From NCBI GenBank assembly GCA_041477005.1, contig JBGOUJ010000127.1, positions 1 to 14,659 on the forward strand: a DNA stretch of 14,659 bases. The letters are read 5' to 3'. Each line of letters opens with the position of its first letter. The stretch's first letter is position 1. Shown in pieces: positions 1 to 6,316 of the stretch. The translations under genes and the position numbers were made by a program. The DNA is from JBGOUJ01 sp041477005. GTDB lineage: Bacteria; Acidobacteriota; Terriglobia; Bryobacterales; JACQDG01. The notes beneath the pieces were generated by a model. It was not told where the DNA came from. It worked only from the letters and a program-made list of their open reading frames with translations, and searched no databases.

Positions 1-1059
1 GGCTCGCCGCTGCGGCGAGTGCCGGAGTTTCTGAACGTGAAGTGCCCCCGCTGCGGCGGACCGGGGGAGCGCGAGACCGATACCATGGACACTTTCATCG
101 ACTCGTCCTGGTATTTCTACCGCTACTGCGATGCGCACAACGACCGGCAGCCGTTCGACCCGGCCAAGATCGCCTACTGGTTTCCGATCGACCAGTACAT
201 CGGCGGCGTGGAGCACGCCATCCTGCACCTGATCTACTCGCGCTTCTTCACCAAGGTGATGCGCGACCTCGGCCTGGTGAAGAACGACGAGCCGGTGAAG
301 CGGCTGTTCACCCAGGGCATGGTGATTCGGGAAGGCGCCAAGATGTCGAAAAGCAAGGGTAACGTGGTCGAGCCGGAGACCATCGTCGATGAGTACGGCG
401 CCGACACCGCCAGGCTCTTCTCGCTTTTCGCCGCGCCGCCGGAGAAAGATCTCGACTGGACTGACGCCGGCGTGGAGGGCATGTACCGGTTCCTGGGGCG
501 GGTGTTTCGGTTTGTAGCGCGCGCGCGGGAGGCGGCATCCGGGGCTCCCTCTGGGCCCAGGGATGGCTCGGCCGACCGCCCGGTGCTGCGCAAGCTGCAC
601 CAGACCATCCGCAAGGTCACGGAAGACTTCGAGAGCCGCTGGCACTTCAACACGTCCATCGCCGCGCTGATGGAGTTGGTCAACGAGCTCTACCAGCAGG
701 ACGCGAAGCTTTCGAGCGCCGCCCTGGAGCAGGTGCTGCCTGCGCTGGTGCTGATGCTCGCTCCTTTCGTTCCCTATGCGGCCGAGGAGTTGTGGGAACG
801 GCTCGGCCGCGAGGGACCCCTGCTGAAGGCGGCTTGGCCGTGCTTCGATGCCGCCCTGGCCGCCGAGGACGAGGTAGAGGCGCCGGTGCAGGTGAACGGA
901 AAGCTGCGCAGCCGGCTTCGAGTGCCGCGCGGAACGGCTCCGGAGGAGCTGGAGCGCCTGGCCCTGGCCGACGCGAAAGTGCAGCCACACGTGGCGGGCA
1001 AGCAGATCCTCAAGATCATCGTCGTGCCCGACAAACTGGTCAACATCGTCGTGAAGTGA
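1..1059 (+). CDS. leuS: Leucyl-tRNA synthetase, C-terminal part (5' truncated by window edge)
   Basis: Class I aminoacyl-tRNA synthetase that charges tRNA-Leu with leucine in the cytoplasm. The frame is open from base 1, so the gene begins upstream. About 352 residues are present of a family length of roughly 820-870. Visible in order are a CPRCGG zinc-ribbon-like motif followed by RETDTMDTFIDSSW, the catalytic-domain segment VEHAILHLIYSRFFTK, and the KMSKS ATP-binding loop at bases 340-354 within GAKMSKSKGNVV. The APPEKDLDWTDAGVEG segment follows, then an all-helical anticodon-binding domain and a C-terminal domain starting near VQVNGKLRSR. The leucine-specific editing (CP1) domain and the HIGH motif would lie outside the window. 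The reading frame is intact to TGA at 1057-1059. The next ATG follows that stop directly, suggesting co-transcription with the acetyltransferase. Identification is very secure. Confidence 0.97.
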   Translation, partial: GSPLRRVPEFLNVKCPRCGGPGERETDTMDTFIDSSWYFYRYCDAHNDRQPFDPAKIAYWFPIDQYIGGVEHAILHLIYSRFFTKVMRDLGLVKNDEPVKRLFTQGMVIREGAKMSKSKGNVVEPETIVDEYGADTARLFSLFAAPPEKDLDWTDAGVEGMYRFLGRVFRFVARAREAASGAPSGPRDGSADRPVLRKLHQTIRKVTEDFESRWHFNTSIAALMELVNELYQQDAKLSSAALEQVLPALVLMLAPFVPYAAEELWERLGREGPLLKAAWPCFDAALAAEDEVEAPVQVNGKLRSRLRVPRGTAPEELERLALADAKVQPHVAGKQILKIIVVPDKLVNIVVK

Positions 1060-1524
1060 ATGCTCATACGACCGGCCACTCCCGCCGACCTGCCCCGGCT
1101 CGTGGAAGTGTCCCTGGCGAGCTTCGGGCCGATCACCTGGCAGCGCGAGGTGGATCGGCTGTTCGGCCCGTTGCGCGGCCAGGACTGGCGCGACCGCTGG
1201 AAGCGCCGCGTCGAGAAATCTTTCGGCGAGCAGACCATTCTGGTGCTCGAAGAGGACGCCGCGATCCTGGCCTACGCCTGCGGCACGCTCGATGAGGCCA
1301 TCGGCCTGGGGCACATCGACATCCTGGCAGTGGACCCTTCAGCCCAGGGCAAGGGTTACGGGCGAACGCTGCTGCGCGCCATCGAAGACCACTTCGCCTC
1401 GCGCGGCGCTACCCACGTGCAACTCGAATCGCTGGTCGATAATGAGACCGCCAACACCCTCTACCGCCGCCACGGCTACCACCAGCTTGCCCGTCACATC
1501 AACTGGTTCAAGAAGCTGGGCTAG
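1060..1524 (+). CDS. GNAT-family N-acetyltransferase
   Basis: Predicted cytoplasmic acetyl-CoA-dependent N-acetyltransferase of 154 residues, a normal GNAT length. It starts with MLIRPATPADLPRLVEVS, the typical beta1-alpha1 opening of the fold. The acetyl-CoA-binding motif A is seen at about residues 89-102 (LAVDPSAQGKGYG, matching V-x-P-x-x-Q-G-x-G-x-G). It is followed by VQLESLVDNETANTLYRRHGY, the motif B region with the usual N-x-x-A-x-x-L-Y-x-x-x-G-F/Y ending. The ATG sits immediately after the leuS stop (TGAATG) with no clear independent ribosome-binding site, so translation is probably coupled to leuS. The substrate cannot be read from the sequence. RimI-like protein acetylation and small-molecule acetylation are both possible. 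The family call is firm and the function is open. Confidence 0.9.
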   Translation: MLIRPATPADLPRLVEVSLASFGPITWQREVDRLFGPLRGQDWRDRWKRRVEKSFGEQTILVLEEDAAILAYACGTLDEAIGLGHIDILAVDPSAQGKGYGRTLLRAIEDHFASRGATHVQLESLVDNETANTLYRRHGYHQLARHINWFKKLG

Positions 1525-1539
1525 CGCCCCCAACGTAAG

Positions 1540-1557
1540 CCGCCCTTGCAGGGGCGG
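1540..1557 (+). terminator. GC hairpin after the acetyltransferase gene, possible terminator
   Basis: CCGCCC (1540-1545) can pair with GGGCGG (1552-1557) around a 6-nt loop, 15 nt after the acetyltransferase stop codon. No T-run follows, so an intrinsic terminator is not established. It could be a weak or Rho-assisted end for the leuS-acetyltransferase transcript. The rest of 1558-1698 contains only GC-rich sequence with no recognisable gene. Confidence 0.3.
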
Positions 1558-1698
1558 AGGCGCCTGACCCACAGACTCGCCGCCGCCGCGTCCGGGCGGG
1601 CAAGCCGGGACGCTTGGAACGCCGCCGGCGCGTGGGCTGGCTACGCGCTGCTGGCTTCCCTCTACCTGCTTGGCGAACTGCAAGCCCCTCCTTCCGTA

Positions 1699-1727
1699 GC
1701 TGACGCTTCGCCCGGGGATGATACAAT
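1699..1727 (+). promoter_or_regulatory. Candidate sigma70-type promoter for the oxidoreductase gene
   Basis: A -35-like GCTGAC (1699-1704) and a -10-like TACAAT (1722-1727) are separated by exactly 17 nt. They lie 21 nt ahead of the oxidoreductase start codon. A Shine-Dalgarno-like GGAAGG (1736-1741) follows, 7 nt before the ATG at 1749. The arrangement fits a housekeeping promoter with a short leader. It was judged by eye against the TTGACA/TATAAT consensus, not by a trained model. Confidence 0.45.
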
Positions 1728-1748
1728 TGCCCATCGGAAGGTCCCCCT

Positions 1749-3065
1749 ATGGCTGAACAAGAGCTCCAGCGACGCTCTTTCCTGAAGTCCGCGGCGGCTG
1801 GCGCGACCCTCACCACGTCGCTTTTCACCGGCCGGGTGGCGGGCGCCAATGACCGGGTCCGGATCGGCTTCATCGGCTTGGGACGTATGGGCCGCGGCAG
1901 CCTGAGCGCTTGCCTCGAGATTCCCGACTTCCAGGTCGTGGCCCTGTGCGACCTCTACCGGCCTAACCTCGAGCTGGCCCAGAAGATGGCGGCGGACGCC
2001 AAGGTCTACAAGGACTTCCGAGATCTGCTGGCCGCCAAGGATATCGACGCGGTCAACATCTCCACGCCCGATAACTGGCACGCCTATATGGCCGTCGAGG
2101 CCTGCAAGGCGGGCAAGGATGTCTACGTCGAAAAGCCCATCTCGGTGACGGTCCAGGAAGGCCGGGTCATGGTCGAGGCGGCCCGCAAGTACAACCGCGT
2201 GGTCCAGATCGGCACCCAGCAGCGTTCCGGGGTCCACTTCCAAAAAGCCCGCGAGCTGGTTCGCAGCGGCCGGCTGGGCAAGATCAGCTTTGTCCGCACC
2301 TGGAATTACGGCAATGAGTATCCGGAAGGGATCGGCAACCCGCCGGATTCGGCCCCTCCGGCCGACTTCGACTGGGATATGTGGCTTGGCCCAGCGCCCA
2401 AAGTGCCGTTTAATTCCAATCGCTTCGGCGTACACCCCAGGGAGTTCTCGCGGTTCCGCTGGTTCTGGGACTACGCCGGGGGGATGGTCACCGACTGGTC
2501 CGTCCACCTGATCGACATAGTCCTGTGGTCGATGGACTCGATCGGCCCTAGTGTTATTACCGCCTCAGGCGGGAAGTATTACATCCAGGATGACCGGGAT
2601 ACCCCGGATACCATCCAGGTCACCTGGGAGTTCCCAAACTGGCTGTGCGTTTATGAAAACCGCATCCTGAACAGCCAGTCCATGTTCAAGCAGAGTTACG
2701 GTATCCTGTTCCATGGGACCGACGGCACCCTGTTTGTGGACCGCTCCCGCTACGAGCTGATCCCGGAGCGCCGGCGGGAGGGCGACCAGACGGTCGACCG
2801 CACCCAGCCCGAGGAAGGCAAGACCTCGAACAACAGCAACCTGTCGCACTGGCAGAACTTCCTGGAGTGCATCCGGACCCGGCAGCGGCCGGTCAGCGAC
2901 ATCGAGGAAGGCCACCACTCGACCGCCATGGCCCTGCTGGGCAACGTGGCCTATCGCAGCCGCCAGCGGGTCGAATGGGACCCCAAGACGGAAACCACCA
3001 GCAACAAGGAGGCCCAGTCGTATTTGAGGCGGGAATATCGGCCGCCCTGGAAGCTTGTGCTTTGA
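1749..3065 (+). CDS. Tat-exported Gfo/Idh/MocA-family NAD(P)-dependent oxidoreductase
   Basis: A 438-residue dehydrogenase of the Gfo/Idh/MocA family, which acts mostly on sugars, inositols and glycosidic bonds. Residues 8-13 are RRSFLK, a twin-arginine motif, followed by an Ala-rich hydrophobic stretch (to about residue 33). The enzyme is probably exported folded, as with glucose-fructose oxidoreductase and many secreted Bacteroidetes/Acidobacteria members. The Rossmann nucleotide-binding motif GFIGLGRMG is at residues 40-48. The family EKP motif is at residues 128-130, whose lysine is usually catalytic, and a substrate-domain motif with Asp249 and His253 (D-W-S-V-H) follows. Start choice is supported by GGAAGG 7 nt upstream. 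The neighbours give no pathway clue, so the substrate is unknown. The gene appears to be its own transcription unit. Confidence 0.93.
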   Translation: MAEQELQRRSFLKSAAAGATLTTSLFTGRVAGANDRVRIGFIGLGRMGRGSLSACLEIPDFQVVALCDLYRPNLELAQKMAADAKVYKDFRDLLAAKDIDAVNISTPDNWHAYMAVEACKAGKDVYVEKPISVTVQEGRVMVEAARKYNRVVQIGTQQRSGVHFQKARELVRSGRLGKISFVRTWNYGNEYPEGIGNPPDSAPPADFDWDMWLGPAPKVPFNSNRFGVHPREFSRFRWFWDYAGGMVTDWSVHLIDIVLWSMDSIGPSVITASGGKYYIQDDRDTPDTIQVTWEFPNWLCVYENRILNSQSMFKQSYGILFHGTDGTLFVDRSRYELIPERRREGDQTVDRTQPEEGKTSNNSNLSHWQNFLECIRTRQRPVSDIEEGHHSTAMALLGNVAYRSRQRVEWDPKTETTSNKEAQSYLRREYRPPWKLVL

Positions 3066-3110
3066 GATAACGCTCCCTCGTGCGCCTTGCCCAGGCGCCG
3101 AGCCCCCAGG

Positions 3111-3125
3111 CAGCCCGAGGGGCTG
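3111..3125. repeat. Short perfect hairpin downstream of the oxidoreductase gene
   Basis: CAGCCC (3111-3116) and GGGCTG (3120-3125) form a perfect 6-bp stem with a 3-nt GAG loop, about 45 nt after the oxidoreductase stop. No T-run follows. It may contribute to transcript 3'-end formation or stability. Confidence 0.35.
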
Positions 3126-3157
3126 GAGCAGTGGGCGCCGGGTCCGGAGGGCGCCCG

Positions 3158-3219
3158 GGCTCGGACCGGAACGTGGTGTTCCGAGCCGGCACGCTCTCTG
3201 GCGGGTGAGGGAGCACCAC
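3158..3219. repeat. Overlapping, mutually exclusive inverted repeats in the spacer before the sigma-factor gene
   Basis: Two dyads share bases. GGCTCGGA (3158-3165) pairs perfectly with TCCGAGCC (3180-3187). GTGGTGTTCC (3173-3182) pairs with GGAGCACCAC (3210-3219) over 10 bp with one G-T wobble. Because both use 3180-3182, they cannot form fully at the same time. Further upstream, two GGGCGCC copies (3133-3139 and 3149-3155) can also pair with each other. The 217-nt spacer 3066-3282 contains no plausible gene, so this structure is its main content. Its role may be terminator, regulatory leader or a small repeat element. Function is unknown. Confidence 0.4.
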
Positions 3220-3244
3220 ATTAGAGCGTTCTAGCCTAGTTTTC

Positions 3245-3271
3245 TGAAACCCCGTTCGCGCGGGGCCCGTC
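3245..3271 (+). promoter_or_regulatory. Candidate ECF-type promoter before the sigma-factor gene
   Basis: TGAAAC (3245-3250) and CGTC (3268-3271) are separated by 17 nt. They resemble the AAC-type -35 and CGTC-type -10 elements recognised by many ECF sigma factors, which would allow autoregulation. Against it, a start point 6-7 nt after CGTC would fall inside the GAGGGGG ribosome-binding-like run just before the ATG, and a small CCCCG/CGGGG hairpin occupies the spacer. Low confidence. Confidence 0.3.
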
Positions 3272-3282
3272 CGAGGGGGTGT

Positions 3283-3939
3283 ATGGCTACCGTGTCCGGC
3301 ACGCTTCCGCTACCGGTTGCATCCTCCCAGGCGATTCGCGAAGCCAAGGTGCAAAACCAGACGAATCCGGAAGCGGCCCTGGTGAAACGGTGCCAGGCGG
3401 GCGACGAGATGGCTTTCCGCGAGATCGTGGAGCGCCATCAGTCCAAGGTGTTTTCCATCATTTACGGGATCGTCCGGCAGCGTAACGATGCCGAGGATAT
3501 CGCCCAGCAGGTCTTTACCAAGGTCTACTTCTCGATCCGGGGTTTCGACCTGCGGTCCTCCCTGCTCACCTGGATTTACAAGATCACGGTGAACGAATGC
3601 TACGACTACCTCCGCAAGCAGAAAGTGCGGCGGCTGGTCTACGAGAGCGACATGGGTGAAGAGGAAGCCAGACGCCTGGAAAACACCGAGATGCCCCGGA
3701 ACCGGCAGCAGCCGATCGATCAGCGGCTGGAAAAACGGGACTACGTTTTGAAGCTCCTGATGAAGGTGCCGGAAGAAGAGCGCATGCTGCTGATCGAAAA
3801 AGAAGTCGAGGGCCGGACCGTGGAGGAGTTGTCCGCGGCGACAGGCCTGAATGAAAACACCATCAAGGTGAAATTGTTCCGGGCTCGCCAGAAGCTGGTA
3901 AAAGCAGCCGGCAGGCTCGGGAAGACCGGGATTTTGTGA
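3283..3939 (+). CDS. ECF-type RNA polymerase sigma factor (sigma70 family, RpoE-like)
   Basis: A 218-residue alternative sigma factor that directs RNA polymerase to a small regulon. Region 2 runs from about residue 31 to 116, with GDEMAFREIVERHQSKVF, the core-binding D-A-E-D-I-A-Q-Q-V-F segment and LLTWIYKITVNECYDYLRK. Region 4 lies at about 148-210, with VPEEERMLLIEKEVEG and the helix-turn-helix TVEELSAATGLNENTIKVKLFRARQKL. The linker and region 3 are absent, as expected for ECF sigmas. The ATG at 3283 follows a GAGGGGG run. The first 28 residues are a poorly conserved extension, and GTG 3349 (residue 23) is an alternative start. The anti-sigma factor gene follows downstream, the usual ECF arrangement. 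Confidence 0.95.
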   Translation: MATVSGTLPLPVASSQAIREAKVQNQTNPEAALVKRCQAGDEMAFREIVERHQSKVFSIIYGIVRQRNDAEDIAQQVFTKVYFSIRGFDLRSSLLTWIYKITVNECYDYLRKQKVRRLVYESDMGEEEARRLENTEMPRNRQQPIDQRLEKRDYVLKLLMKVPEEERMLLIEKEVEGRTVEELSAATGLNENTIKVKLFRARQKLVKAAGRLGKTGIL

Positions 3940-3942
3940 GTC

Positions 3943-3973
3943 TTGAAAGCCTGGACTCGTGATATGTTATACC
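3943..3973 (+). promoter_or_regulatory. Candidate promoter with extended -10 before the anti-sigma gene
   Basis: A -35-like TTGAAA (3943-3948) lies just after the sigma-factor stop, and TGTTATACC at 3965-3973 resembles an extended -10 (TG-N-TATACC). The spacer is 19 nt for this reading, slightly long, which an extended -10 can tolerate. It could drive the anti-sigma gene separately from the sigma factor. Confidence 0.35.
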
Positions 3974-4015
3974 TAAAACGGACGAAGATCCGTTGGTGAT
4001 GGTTCAGGCGGTTTC

Positions 4016-4034
4016 GGGCCGCTGTTGGCGGCCC
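4016..4034 (+). promoter_or_regulatory. GC-rich hairpin in the leader of the anti-sigma gene
   Basis: GGGCCGC (4016-4022) pairs perfectly with GCGGCCC (4028-4034) around a TGTTG loop, ending 9 nt before the likely Shine-Dalgarno AGGGA (4044-4048). No T-run follows, so it is not a standard terminator. A smaller dyad, ACGGA/TCCGT (3978-3993), precedes it. It may set the anti-sigma to sigma translation ratio or attenuate transcription. This is inference from position. Confidence 0.35.
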
Positions 4035-4055
4035 CTGTAAGTGAGGGAAGAGGTT

Positions 4056-4562
4056 ATGCACATCCTGCTCAGGGAGAATCTTGAAGAGTATCTTTCCGGC
4101 AATTTGGACCCCGCCAGCCGGCAGGCGCTGGAGGCTCACCTGGCTGCGTGCGTCGAGTGCCGGGAAGAATGGGAAGCCCTACGGCAACTTTCGGAAGGCC
4201 TTCGTAGCCTGCGGCCGCCCCAGGGCCTGGAGATGGAGTTGGAGCCGGCTCCCGGCTTTTACGCGCGTGTGGTGGATGGGATTGGCGCGGAGCCGGAAGT
4301 TCCGTTTTGGACCATGCTGCTCGATCCCCAGTTCGGCCGCCGGGTGGCGTTCGCCTGCCTGATGCTGCTGGCCGCGCTCGGCGCTTACGTGGCCACCCTG
4401 CAGCCGGCGGACTATCCCAGCCAGCACCGGCCGGAGGCGGTTCTGGCTTGCGCTGGCCCCAACTGTCAGTCTACCCTGCCGATGCCAGCTCCCCGGTTCG
4501 GTCCCAGTCTGGAGCACAATCGCGGGGCCGTGCTGGCCGCTCTGGTTTCCCAGGGAGACTGA
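4056..4562 (+). CDS. Zinc-finger transmembrane anti-sigma factor (zf-HC2/ZAS type)
   Basis: A 168-residue membrane protein predicted to hold the upstream ECF sigma inactive. The N-terminal cytoplasmic domain carries the ZAS motif H28-x3-C32-x2-C35, within LEAHLAACVECREEW. One transmembrane helix lies at about residues 97-118 (VAFACLMLLAALGAYVATL), leaving a periplasmic tail of about 50 residues. That tail contains a Cys pair, C132 and C137. I chose ATG 4056 over the in-frame GTG at 4041 because AGGGA (4044-4048) then sits 7 nt upstream as a ribosome-binding site. It also places the family's usual short N-terminus before helix 1. The gene lies 116 nt after the sigma stop and 3 nt before the CpxP-like gene. 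Confidence 0.88.
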   Translation: MHILLRENLEEYLSGNLDPASRQALEAHLAACVECREEWEALRQLSEGLRSLRPPQGLEMELEPAPGFYARVVDGIGAEPEVPFWTMLLDPQFGRRVAFACLMLLAALGAYVATLQPADYPSQHRPEAVLACAGPNCQSTLPMPAPRFGPSLEHNRGAVLAALVSQGD

Positions 4563-4565
4563 ACC

Positions 4566-4949
4566 ATGGTTGATCCCAGAGCTGCCGGCTGTAGAGGGAA
4601 GCTGATTGGCTTGGTCACCCTGATATTTGTCTCCGGGATGGCCGCGGGCGCTTTCACCATGAACACCGTCGACCGTCACTGGCTGCGGCCCCAAGTCTTG
4701 GCCCTCAACCAAGCCGAAAAGGAGCTGGCGGTCCAGCACTTTTCTCAGGAGCTCGAACTGAACCCCGAGCAGGCCAAGGCCCTCGAGGGCATCCTGGACG
4801 AGTTCATCATGCAGCAGGCCAACCTGATCGCCGAGTTCCAGCACAGCCGTCTTTCCGGCCAGAACAGCATCTTGCGGATCCTCAACGAAGACCAGCGGAA
4901 GCGCTTCCAGAAGGTCCTGTCCGAGCTGACCGGCAAGCGGAAGGACTGA
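4566..4949 (+). CDS. CpxP/Spy-like periplasmic protein (membrane-anchored LTxxQ family; 'periplasmic heavy metal sensor' type)
   Basis: A 127-residue protein with an N-terminal hydrophobic helix at residues 12-31 (KLIGLVTLIFVSGMAAG) and a helical periplasmic domain. The domain is rich in Glu, Gln and Lys. Two motifs at residues 65-69 (LNPEQ) and 106-110 (LNEDQ) match degenerate LTxxQ motifs, the paired signature of the CpxP/Spy/ZraP fold. CpxP and Spy are stress-induced periplasmic chaperones, while CnrX-type relatives sense metals and signal to anti-sigma factors. The start follows the anti-sigma stop by 3 nt, with GGGAGA overlapping the end of that gene, so the two are co-translated. Whether it senses a signal, buffers unfolded proteins or binds metal cannot be decided here; no Cys/His metal site stands out. 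Confidence 0.75.
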   Translation: MVDPRAAGCRGKLIGLVTLIFVSGMAAGAFTMNTVDRHWLRPQVLALNQAEKELAVQHFSQELELNPEQAKALEGILDEFIMQQANLIAEFQHSRLSGQNSILRILNEDQRKRFQKVLSELTGKRKD

Positions 4950-4992
4950 GCCGCCGTACCCGAGCCTCCGACACCGAAGATCAAGTTGGCCC

Positions 4993-5018
4993 GTAACCAC
5001 TTCCACGGATAAGTCGCC
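4993..5018 (+). promoter_or_regulatory. Candidate ECF promoter, copy 1 of GTAACC-N14-GTCGCC
   Basis: GTAACC (4993-4998) and GTCGCC (5013-5018) are separated by 14 nt and end 9 nt before the GTG start at 5028. The identical pair with the same 14-nt spacing occurs at 9465-9490 before the MacA-like gene. The AAC-type upstream box and GTC-type downstream box resemble ECF-sigma -35 and -10 elements. A start point 6-7 nt after the second box would give a nearly leaderless mRNA, consistent with the lack of a Shine-Dalgarno here. Confidence 0.5.
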
Positions 5019-5027
5019 CTTTAAACG

Positions 5028-6239
5028 GTGAAAACTTGGGTTGTATTTCTGGCCGCGGGTGTAGTGTGGGCGCAGACGGCGCCGCCCTCAGCGAGCGGTA
5101 TCATTGGCGAAGTGACTGCCGTCGAGGTGTCCGCTAAGCAATTGACTGTCAAGGCAGATAGCGGTTCCAGCTACACCGTCAAGCTGGAGGAGACGGCGAG
5201 GTTTCTCCGCGTCCCCCCGGGCGAAAAAGATCTGCGGAAGGCCACTGCGATTGCACTCGGCGAAATCAGCGTCGGAGATCGTGTGCTCGCCCGTGGGGTG
5301 GTTTCCGAGGCAGACAAGACCGCCTCCGCCCGGACTGTGATCGTCATGACCAGGGCTGACCTCGCCAAGAAGCACGAGGAGGAACGGCTGGCTTGGCAGC
5401 GTGGCGTCTTGGGCACCGTGACCGCGGTGAATCCTCAGACCAAGGAAATCACCGTGATGCCGCGCGGCTTGAATGCGAAGGCCGTGGTTGTGGATGTGTC
5501 GGGCAATCCCGGCTTTTTGCGGTATGCGCCCGGTTCCTACCAGTTCAGCGAGGCAAAGCCGAGTACCGCCGACGAGATTCAGGTGGGCGACACGCTGCGC
5601 GCACGGGGCGAGAAGAACGAGGACGGGTCGCGACTCAAGCCCGAGCAGGTGGTGTCGGGCACATTCCAGACCATCGCCGCAACTGTGGTTTCCGTAGACG
5701 CCGCCAGCGGAACCGTGAAAGTCACCGACTTGCAAACGAAGAAACCGGTTGAGATCCATACCGCCCAGGGAACGCTGGTGCGGCGCATTCCGGAGATGAT
5801 GGCCACGATGATGGCCCGCCGCCTGCAGGGTGGCGGTGGCCCCCCGGGCGCCGGCGGCCAAGGCCCTGGCGGCCAAGGCCCTGGCGGCCAAGGCCCTCCA
5901 GGCGGCGGGCCGGGAATGCGTCCCCGTGCAGCGGGAGGCGGCCCCGGTGGCGAGGAGCGCCCTGGCGGCGGCCCTGGTGGTGAAGGGCGGCCGGGTGGCC
6001 CCGGTGGCCGCGGCAATTTCGATCTCCAGCAGACCCTGGAGCGGCTGCCGGCGATGCCGCTTGCGGAACTAAAGAAAGGGGACGCCGTGATCGTTTCCAG
6101 CACCAAGGGCGGGGCCGCTCTTACGGCGATTGCCTTGGTGGCCGGCGTGGAGCCCTTCCTGGCTGCGGCGCCTCGCGGGACGGGAGGTCAAGTCAATCTG
6201 GGAAGCTGGAGCTTCGACGGCGGCATCCCGGCCGAATGA
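5028..6239 (+). CDS. Secreted protein with three DUF5666-like modules and a Gly/Pro-rich insert
   Basis: A 403-residue exported protein of unknown function. A signal peptide covers residues 1-15 (WVVFLAAGVVWA, cleavage near A15-Q16). Three beta-rich modules resembling DUF5666 can be aligned by eye. Module 1 (about 24-108) opens GIIGEVTAVEVSAKQLTVK and closes on GDRVLARG. Module 2 (about 124-208) opens GVLGTVTAVNPQTKEITV and closes on GDTLRARG. Module 3 (about 214-370) opens ATVVSVDAASGTVKV and closes on KGDAVIVSS. Module 3 is interrupted at about 267-330 by a GGQGP/GGPGG low-complexity tract. The start is GTG with no clear ribosome-binding site. The receptor gene follows 77 nt downstream, suggesting one operon. 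The beta-barrel modules suggest an envelope binding or scaffold role, which is inference only. Confidence 0.72.
   Translation: MKTWVVFLAAGVVWAQTAPPSASGIIGEVTAVEVSAKQLTVKADSGSSYTVKLEETARFLRVPPGEKDLRKATAIALGEISVGDRVLARGVVSEADKTASARTVIVMTRADLAKKHEEERLAWQRGVLGTVTAVNPQTKEITVMPRGLNAKAVVVDVSGNPGFLRYAPGSYQFSEAKPSTADEIQVGDTLRARGEKNEDGSRLKPEQVVSGTFQTIAATVVSVDAASGTVKVTDLQTKKPVEIHTAQGTLVRRIPEMMATMMARRLQGGGGPPGAGGQGPGGQGPGGQGPPGGGPGMRPRAAGGGPGGEERPGGGPGGEGRPGGPGGRGNFDLQQTLERLPAMPLAELKKGDAVIVSSTKGGAALTAIALVAGVEPFLAAAPRGTGGQVNLGSWSFDGGIPAE
5853..5897 (+). repeat. Three exact tandem copies of a 15-bp coding repeat
   Basis: The unit GGCGGCCAAGGCCCT is present three times in perfect tandem and encodes Gly-Gly-Gln-Gly-Pro each time. 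The identity of all three copies, including third codon positions, points to recent replication slippage inside the DUF5666-like gene. The copy number may vary between strains. Confidence 0.9.
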
Positions 6240-6316
6240 GAGCGCGCCGTTCGTCGAGGGGCTGATTCTCGTACCGCGCCCTGGTCCGCGCCCTACAGTG
6301 GCAACCTGGGAGACTT

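Noticed and set aside
1546..1785. Plus-strand frame with a hydrophobic middle between the acetyltransferase and oxidoreductase genes
   Set aside because: It runs into the oxidoreductase gene in another frame, lacks a ribosome-binding site, and its apparent hydrophobic stretch is explained by GC-rich Ala/Leu codons.
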